A DNA stretch of 10,570 nt from Rhodothermaceae bacterium (GTDB taxonomy: Bacteria > Bacteroidota > Rhodothermia > Rhodothermales > Rubricoccaceae), in NCBI GenBank assembly GCA_013003465.1, contig JABDIZ010000050.1:1-10570 (forward strand), given 5' to 3'. The position numbers and the translations under genes were made by a program. Of the stretch, positions 6,557-10,570 are shown piece after piece; the stretch's first letter is position 1, and the number at the start of each line of letters is the position of its first letter. The notes beneath the pieces are model-generated. The model saw only the letters and a list, made by a program, of their open reading frames with translations, made no database searches and was not told the origin of the DNA.

Positions 6557-8212
6557 TTACCCTCCGGCGACCCTCACCTCAACCGCGCGCCCGAACACGG
6601 TTTCGAACAACTCCCCGCCCTGCCGTGCGGCCCACACGTCGAGGGCCGGGTCGGCACGCGTGTAGAGCGTGACGGCGAACGCGTCGTCCGTCAGCACGGG
6701 TACCAAGCGGGCAACGTTGCGGAAGTGGCTGCGGTCAAGGCCGTTGGCGAGGCGGAGAAATGCCGCCAGTTCGAGCACGAGCCGCTGCTGCTCCCGATCC
6801 AGACGCTGAAAATCCCGGTGCGTGGGCTTGGGGAGCCCCGCGCGATGGTAGCGCGCCACGTTGGCGACGATGGCCTTCTCCTCGGGCGTGAAGCCCTGCA
6901 AGTCGGCCTCCTGGATGATGTAGAGCGCGTGCTTGTGGTGATTGCGACGGCTGATGGCGTAGCCGACATCGTGCAACACAGCCGCATACTCGAGCAATTC
7001 GCGCGCCTCTTCGCCCCGCCGGTGCAGCGGCTCAGCCGCATCGAACAGTTGCAGGGCCAGCGCGGTGACGTGCTCGGCATGCGCCTGGTCGAAGCGGAGC
7101 CGCATCGCCAACTCGTAGACCGACTGCCGCCGCCGCGACTGATACGGGGCCAGGCGCCGGATCCACTTCAGCTCCCGCCCTACATAGTCTAACACGATGC
7201 CTTCGCGGAGGGCGTCAGGCGAGACGACGAAGCGCTCGATGCCGAGGTCCTTGAGTACCACGTCGAGCAGGAGGGCTCCCGCAACGATCTGGTCGGCCCG
7301 GCGCTCAGTGATACCGGGCGTCGCGAGCCGCGCCGCGTAGTCCGACTCCATGATCTGCTTGGTGATGGCGCGCACATGCGCGGCGTCGAACGTTTGCTCG
7401 TGCGCTGGGGCTTCGGCATCGCCGTAAGCCGAGTTGACAACCTGGGCGATCGACAGCAACGTACCCGACGAGCCCACGACGCGTCGGACGTGATGCGCGC
7501 GCGCGGCCTGGATGACATCGTCAATCTGCCCGCGGATATGATCGCGCAGGGCACGAAACTCGGTCCGGTTGACGGGATCGGTCGTGACGAACTGCTCTGT
7601 GAGGCGCTGCGCCCCGAGCGGTAGCGACACCAGGTGGTGCGCGCCGTGCGCATCGGCGACGATGAACTCGGTCGAGCCGCCCCCGATGTCGATCAGCAAC
7701 GAAGGCTCCGACAGATCGACGGCGTGGCGGACGGCGTCGTAAATAAGGCGGGCTTCCGTCTCGCCTGCGATGGGCCGCACCACGATCCCGGTCTCGCGGC
7801 GGATCCGGTCCATGTAGTCCCCGCCGTTGGTGGCCTCGCGGATGGCCGAGGTGGCGCACGCGATGAACGCGCTCACGCCCCAGTCGTCGGCCAGCGTCTT
7901 GATCTGGTGGAGTGCTACCATCCCCCGCTCCATCGCCTCGTCGGTCAGGCGATGCTCGGCGAACTCGCGCTCGCCGAGCTTGACCATCTCCTTGAGCCGA
8001 TCCAGGACGGCGAAGGTGCCGTCGGGGAAGGCGTCCACGATGATGGAGTGGAACGAGTTGGTACCCAGGTCGATCACGCACAGGCGCACGGCCTCGGGTG
8101 CTACCGGCGTGCGCACAGGCGACAACGGCGTCTCCACGGGCGGGCGGGAGACGATCAGGTCGGGCAGGGGGGCCTCCACGACGGGCGCATCGGGCAAATC
8201 AGACTCAAGCAT
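6557..8212 (-). CDS. Ppx/GppA-family phosphatase with C-terminal HD domain
   Basis: Cytoplasmic ASKHA-fold phosphatase of the exopolyphosphatase / guanosine pentaphosphatase family, which releases phosphate from polyphosphate or converts pppGpp to ppGpp. Numbering from ATG 8212 (551 residues): phosphate-1 motif DLGTNSFHS at 48-56, ATSAIREA at 120-127, GETEARLIY at 150-158, phosphate-2 motif DIGGGSTEF at 175-183, and GSSGTLLSIAQ at 247-257. A C-terminal HD-type domain follows from about 365, with HDVGY at 414-418, RNHHKHALYII and a further His in RYHRAGLP. Sequence cannot decide between Ppx and GppA activity. The frame stays open to an ATG at 8266, but 8212 seems more natural. Even so, about 40 residues of proline-rich, low-complexity sequence precede the first strand, and a GTG at 8089 just before RLCVIDLGTNS is a possible later start. 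It is co-directional with the nuo genes but 264 bases away. Confidence 0.92.
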   Translation of the reverse strand: MLESDLPDAPVVEAPLPDLIVSRPPVETPLSPVRTPVAPEAVRLCVIDLGTNSFHSIIVDAFPDGTFAVLDRLKEMVKLGEREFAEHRLTDEAMERGMVALHQIKTLADDWGVSAFIACATSAIREATNGGDYMDRIRRETGIVVRPIAGETEARLIYDAVRHAVDLSEPSLLIDIGGGSTEFIVADAHGAHHLVSLPLGAQRLTEQFVTTDPVNRTEFRALRDHIRGQIDDVIQAARAHHVRRVVGSSGTLLSIAQVVNSAYGDAEAPAHEQTFDAAHVRAITKQIMESDYAARLATPGITERRADQIVAGALLLDVVLKDLGIERFVVSPDALREGIVLDYVGRELKWIRRLAPYQSRRRQSVYELAMRLRFDQAHAEHVTALALQLFDAAEPLHRRGEEARELLEYAAVLHDVGYAISRRNHHKHALYIIQEADLQGFTPEEKAIVANVARYHRAGLPKPTHRDFQRLDREQQRLVLELAAFLRLANGLDRSHFRNVARLVPVLTDDAFAVTLYTRADPALDVWAARQGGELFETVFGRAVEVRVAGG

Positions 8213-8301
8213 GCAGACAGGAACAGCGACAAGCAGAGGGTAGGCCCGCGCGGTTCCCCGAGGCAAGGGCTGGGCGGATTGTTAACACAGTTGCTCAAGC
8301 A

Positions 8302-8345
8302 GGACCGATGGGTAGGGCAACGGGTAGAGTGCGCCCTACCGGTCC
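8302..8345. repeat. Interrupted inverted repeat upstream of the phosphatase gene
   Basis: GGTAGGGC at 8311-8318 pairs exactly with GCCCTACC at 8333-8340 (14-base loop). The outer words GGACC (8302-8306) and GGTCC (8341-8345) extend the stem after a four-base bulge, giving 13 base pairs in all. No T run flanks it on either strand, so it fits an operator or mRNA structure better than a factor-independent terminator. It lies about 90 bases upstream of the chosen phosphatase start. Confidence 0.6.
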
Positions 8346-8420
8346 AACCGAGGACTATGCCGTCTCCACGCCTGGTCTCCACGTCTGTGAGAGACTGTTG
8401 AGGAGGGACGAGAAGCAGTC

Positions 8421-8486
8421 CCCCTCCCCGCGAAGCGGGGCTGTAAGCCTGGACAGGCCTGCGGCTCCGCCCCAGGCAGGGAGGGG
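8421..8486. repeat. REP/BIME-like branched palindrome 1
   Basis: The outer arms CCCCTCCC (8421-8428) and GGGAGGGG (8479-8486) are exact inverted repeats. They enclose a hairpin CCCCGC-GAA-GCGGGG (8426-8440, overlapping the outer arm) and a second stem GCCTGG/CCAGGC (8447-8452 with 8472-8477) that itself holds GCGG-CT-CCGC (8461-8470). This compact, multi-stem architecture is typical of dispersed intergenic palindromic elements. Whether it is repeated elsewhere in the genome cannot be seen from the window. Confidence 0.65.
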
Positions 8487-8537
8487 CTAGGGGTGGTCGA
8501 CCCGTTGCGCCGCGATGCAACCGACCAACCCCCCTCC

Positions 8538-8594
8538 GCCCCCTGTGGGGGCACGGAATTCCCCGCGCGTGCTCTGCTGCGGCGCGGTGCGCCG
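8538..8594. repeat. REP/BIME-like GC palindrome pair 2
   Basis: Two tight hairpins stand 27 bases apart: GCCCCC-TGT-GGGGGC (8538-8552) and CGGCGC-GGT-GCGCCG (8580-8594). Each has a perfect six-base-pair stem and a three-base loop. The second ends 23 bases from the stop of the HAD gene (8620-8618), so on the minus strand it could form the 3' end of that mRNA. No T run follows it, so a classic terminator is not supported. C-rich and G-rich borders resemble those of element 1. Confidence 0.6.
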
Positions 8595-8617
8595 CCCCCC
8601 AAGGGAGAAGTGAATCC

Positions 8618-9289
8618 TCAATAGTCTCCGACGGCGTCGAGGTCGGCGGCGAGCGGGGTGAGGTCTTCGATGGTTTGCCGTGCGCCGCGCGCCTCGAAGT
8701 CGGCGGTTGTCCAGACCCAGGTGGTCACGCCGATGAAGGGCACGCCTGCCCGCCGCGCCGCTTCGAGATCGTAGAGCGTGTCGCCAAGGAGCAGGGAGGC
8801 GCCGGGCTCCACATCAAGTTGACGAAGCGCAGCGTGCAGCACGTCTGGATCCGGCTTGCTGCCGTCCACGTCGTCGGCAGTGGTGACGAGGTCCACGCGC
8901 TCGCGCAGATCCGCCGGGGCGCTCGTGAAGAGGGCGTCGAGGTTGGCCTGGCTGCCCGAGGTGCAGATGGCCGTCTGGAGTCCGCGCGTCCGAGCCGCCG
9001 CGAGCAGCGCCTCAGCCCCCTCGATGAACGCAAAACGCGTGGCCCGAGCCCGCGCACGAAACTGCTCTCCTTGCATCTCCCGCAACGCATCGCCGTCTTC
9101 CGCGTCTGCCTCGGCGCCGAGGAGGTGAGGCACGAGTTTGTCCCCGCCCATCCCGATGGCGGAAGCGACGGCCTCGCGGGCGGGACGGTACCCGCGTGCC
9201 TGAAAGGCATCCATCCAGGCGTCGGTGTGCGTGGCGTTGGTATCGACGAGCGTGCCGTCGAGGTCGAGGAGGAGGGCGCGGAGAGACAT
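8618..9289 (-). CDS. HAD-superfamily hydrolase (phosphoglycolate phosphatase / beta-phosphoglucomutase-like)
   Basis: Cytoplasmic haloacid-dehalogenase-fold phosphatase of 223 residues with all four catalytic motifs. Motif I DLDGTLVDT has nucleophile Asp9 and acid Asp11. Motif II is ICTSGS with Ser/Thr at 110-111. Motif III is SKPDPDV with Lys145. Motif IV is LLGDTLYDLEAARRAG with Asp170 and Asp174. The helical cap lies between motifs I and II (about 18-85), which places it in the subfamily I group that includes phosphoglycolate phosphatase and beta-phosphoglucomutase. Motif I of mutases and phosphatases is alike, so the substrate cannot be named. ATG 9289 puts the motif at the usual distance from the N-terminus. 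It is transcribed away from the esterase gene across a 94-base gap and appears to be a single-gene unit. Confidence 0.93.
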   Translation of the reverse strand: MSLRALLLDLDGTLVDTNATHTDAWMDAFQARGYRPAREAVASAIGMGGDKLVPHLLGAEADAEDGDALREMQGEQFRARARATRFAFIEGAEALLAAARTRGLQTAICTSGSQANLDALFTSAPADLRERVDLVTTADDVDGSKPDPDVLHAALRQLDVEPGASLLLGDTLYDLEAARRAGVPFIGVTTWVWTTADFEARGARQTIEDLTPLAADLDAVGDY

Positions 9290-9383
9290 GGGGCAGGTCT
9301 GTCAGAAGGGCAGTTGATATTTGTGCACGGGCCGCGCGTTCCAGCAGCGGTCGTAGTTTCGCGCGGTTTCCATCGCTCCCTCC

Positions 9384-10570
9384 ATGCGCCTCGTTCTCTT
9401 CGTCCTGCTCGGTTTGCTCGCGTGGCCCGCCGCAGCCCAACCGGCGGCCTTCGCGTCCACGCGTGCCTTCCTCGACAGCCTTACTGTCCTCGGTGCCATC
9501 GCCGACGAAACGGAACGCGAAGCGGCCTTCGATGCGCTCTGGACTGACCTCGGCGCCGCCGATCAGATCCCCTTCGCCCTCGGCGACTCGGCGGTCTTTC
9601 TCTACCGAGGCAGCGCCTCGACCCCGACCTCGGTGGCAGGCGACCTGAACGGCTGGAACCCCACGGCTGGGACGATGACCCGCGTGGGCCTGAGCCGCGT
9701 GTGGCACCGTGTCTATTCGTTTGCGTCCGAAGCCCGGCTCGATTACAAGCTCGTCGTGGGCAGCAACTGGATCCTTGACCCCGAGAACCCGCATCAGCAG
9801 TGGAGCGGCTTCGGCCCCAACTCGGAGTTGCGGATGCCCGCCTGGGTCTTCCCCGACGAAACCGTTCGCGGGCCGGGCGTGCCGGAAGGCGCATTCTCCG
9901 ACAACCTCGTGATCGAGAGCACGCACCTCGGCTACCCGGTCCACTACCGCGTCTACACGCCCGCCGACTACGACACCCTCTCGGAGCTACCCGTCCTCTA
10001 CGTCACTGACGGCCACGAGTACAGCGACGACCGCCTCGGTGCCGCGCGCATCGTCCTCGACAACCTGATCGACGACGGGCGCGCTGCCCCCGCGATCGCC
10101 GTGTTCGTGGACCCGCGTGCCGTCGGCAACCCGTCTAACAACCAGCGCAGCGAGCAGTACGTCCAGAACCCCGACTTCGCGGCGTTCATCGCCGAGGAAC
10201 TCGTTCCCGCCATCGACGCCGCGTACCGCACGCAGCCCGACCGCGACCACCGCGCCATCCTCGGCACCTCGCTCGGCGGGCTCTTCTCGGCCTACCTCGG
10301 CCTCCTCTACCCCGACGTGTTCAACCGCCTCGCCATCCAGTCGCCCGCGTTCTGGGTGAGCGAGAGCCCGGACTGGTGGACTGGCCCGTCGATCTACGCG
10401 ATGATGGCCGACGCACCCGACGGCGAGTTCGTCATCCACATGAGCACGGGCACGATCAACGACACGGAGGACGGTGCGCGGCAGATGCGCGATGTCATGG
10501 AAGAGAACGGCCACGCGCTCACCTACCGCGAGGTCCCCGAGGGGCATTCGTGGGGCAACTGGCGCGCGCC
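9384..10570 (+). CDS. Secreted alpha/beta-hydrolase esterase (esterase D / Fes type) with N-terminal E-set domain, 3' end missing
   Basis: Serine esterase, probably exported, of the putative-esterase family that includes enterochelin esterase, feruloyl/acetyl-xylan esterases and esterase D; the true substrate is unknown. Of 395 codons visible, residues 1-19 are a signal peptide ending AAAQ. Residues of about 65-155 look like an immunoglobulin-like E-set/CBM48 domain (VAGDLNGWNP at 84-93, then LDYKLVV and NWILDPENP). The hydrolase domain starts at about 172 with SDNLVIES. The nucleophile is Ser296 in ILGTSLGGLFSAY and the catalytic His is His388 in VPEGHSWGNWRA; Asp360 or Asp363 is a candidate acid. 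The window ends seven residues after the His, so only a short tail is missing. ATG 9384 is chosen because it directly precedes the signal peptide. No Shine-Dalgarno sequence is present. In the divergent gap only TAGTTTCG (9354-9361) resembles a Bacteroidota -7 box, without a well-placed upstream element. Confidence 0.93.
   Translation, partial: MRLVLFVLLGLLAWPAAAQPAAFASTRAFLDSLTVLGAIADETEREAAFDALWTDLGAADQIPFALGDSAVFLYRGSASTPTSVAGDLNGWNPTAGTMTRVGLSRVWHRVYSFASEARLDYKLVVGSNWILDPENPHQQWSGFGPNSELRMPAWVFPDETVRGPGVPEGAFSDNLVIESTHLGYPVHYRVYTPADYDTLSELPVLYVTDGHEYSDDRLGAARIVLDNLIDDGRAAPAIAVFVDPRAVGNPSNNQRSEQYVQNPDFAAFIAEELVPAIDAAYRTQPDRDHRAILGTSLGGLFSAYLGLLYPDVFNRLAIQSPAFWVSESPDWWTGPSIYAMMADAPDGEFVIHMSTGTINDTEDGARQMRDVMEENGHALTYREVPEGHSWGNWRA

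Larger units (their letters stand above)
8213..8617. other. Gene-free stretch between HAD and Ppx/GppA genes
   Basis: About 400 bases without a credible gene: short open frames here are not conserved-looking and run through palindromes. It holds three structured elements listed separately (8302-8345, 8421-8486, 8538-8594). On the minus strand there is an AT-richer patch around 8276-8300 (TTGAGC followed by GTTAACAAT) that might belong to the phosphatase promoter, but it matches neither a sigma-70 nor a Bacteroidota consensus well. Confidence 0.6.

Noticed and set aside
6725..8401. Plus-strand open frames opposite the phosphatase (6725-7192, 7634-8401)
   Set aside because: They are antisense to the conserved ASKHA and HD motifs and show no recognisable protein features.
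8580..8594. Factor-independent terminator for the HAD gene
   Set aside because: The hairpin is strong but no T run follows it on the minus strand, so it is listed as a palindromic element only.
8336..8602. 88-residue minus-strand frame in the HAD-phosphatase gap
   Set aside because: It runs straight through both palindromic elements, which explains its composition; no start signal and no protein-like pattern.
9012..9944. 310-residue minus-strand open frame across the HAD start and the esterase
   Set aside because: It overlaps two well-supported genes in wrong frames, spans their divergent promoter gap and encodes a low-complexity Arg/Gly/Ala-rich product. The minus frame 9987-10547 opposite the esterase is rejected likewise.

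Overview
The window is high-GC bacterial DNA, almost fully coding, and reads as chromosomal housekeeping DNA. The best guess for the source is Bacteroidota sensu lato, order Rhodothermales (Rhodothermus/Salinibacter/Rubricoccus type). Three observations support this. First, the membrane genes of respiratory complex I form a cluster that begins at nuoJ and has a NhaD-like Na+/H+ antiporter gene directly after nuoM, an arrangement I recall being reported for Rhodothermus marinus. Second, none of the seven start codons inside the window has a recognisable Shine-Dalgarno sequence. Third, one Bacteroidota-style promoter (TTTG, 21-base gap, TAAGTTCG) can be seen. The lineage call is inference; no rRNA or other marker gene is present.

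Layout from left to right: 1-1603 (minus) is a NhaD/CitMHS_2-type antiporter whose 3' end lies off the window. Then come nuoM (1623-3221), nuoL (3253-5322), nuoK (5397-5702) and nuoJ (5783-6292), all on the minus strand, so transcription runs nuoJ-K-L-M-nhaD and probably on to nuoN outside the window. Upstream of nuoJ is a 264-base gap with a promoter candidate. Next is a Ppx/GppA phosphatase with a C-terminal HD domain (minus, 6557-8212), then a roughly 400-base gap rich in GC palindromes, then a HAD-superfamily hydrolase (minus, 8618-9289). A divergent, plus-strand secreted esterase begins at 9384 and runs off the right edge.

The nuo genes encode three of the proton-channel parts of the complex I membrane arm (NuoL, NuoM and NuoK) plus NuoJ, and the key charged residues are all present. 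The linked antiporter would let a halophile or marine cell exchange Na+ against the proton gradient that complex I builds. The phosphatase, the HAD hydrolase and the esterase show no clear functional link to complex I.

No wholly new system is evident. The most interesting points are the antiporter inside the complex I cluster, histidine- and acid-rich segments in both NuoL and the antiporter, a family of short palindromic repeat units occupying both large gaps of the nuo cluster, a recent-looking 20-base tandem duplication that appears to have separated the nuoM stop from the antiporter start, and two branched palindromic elements between the HAD and phosphatase genes.
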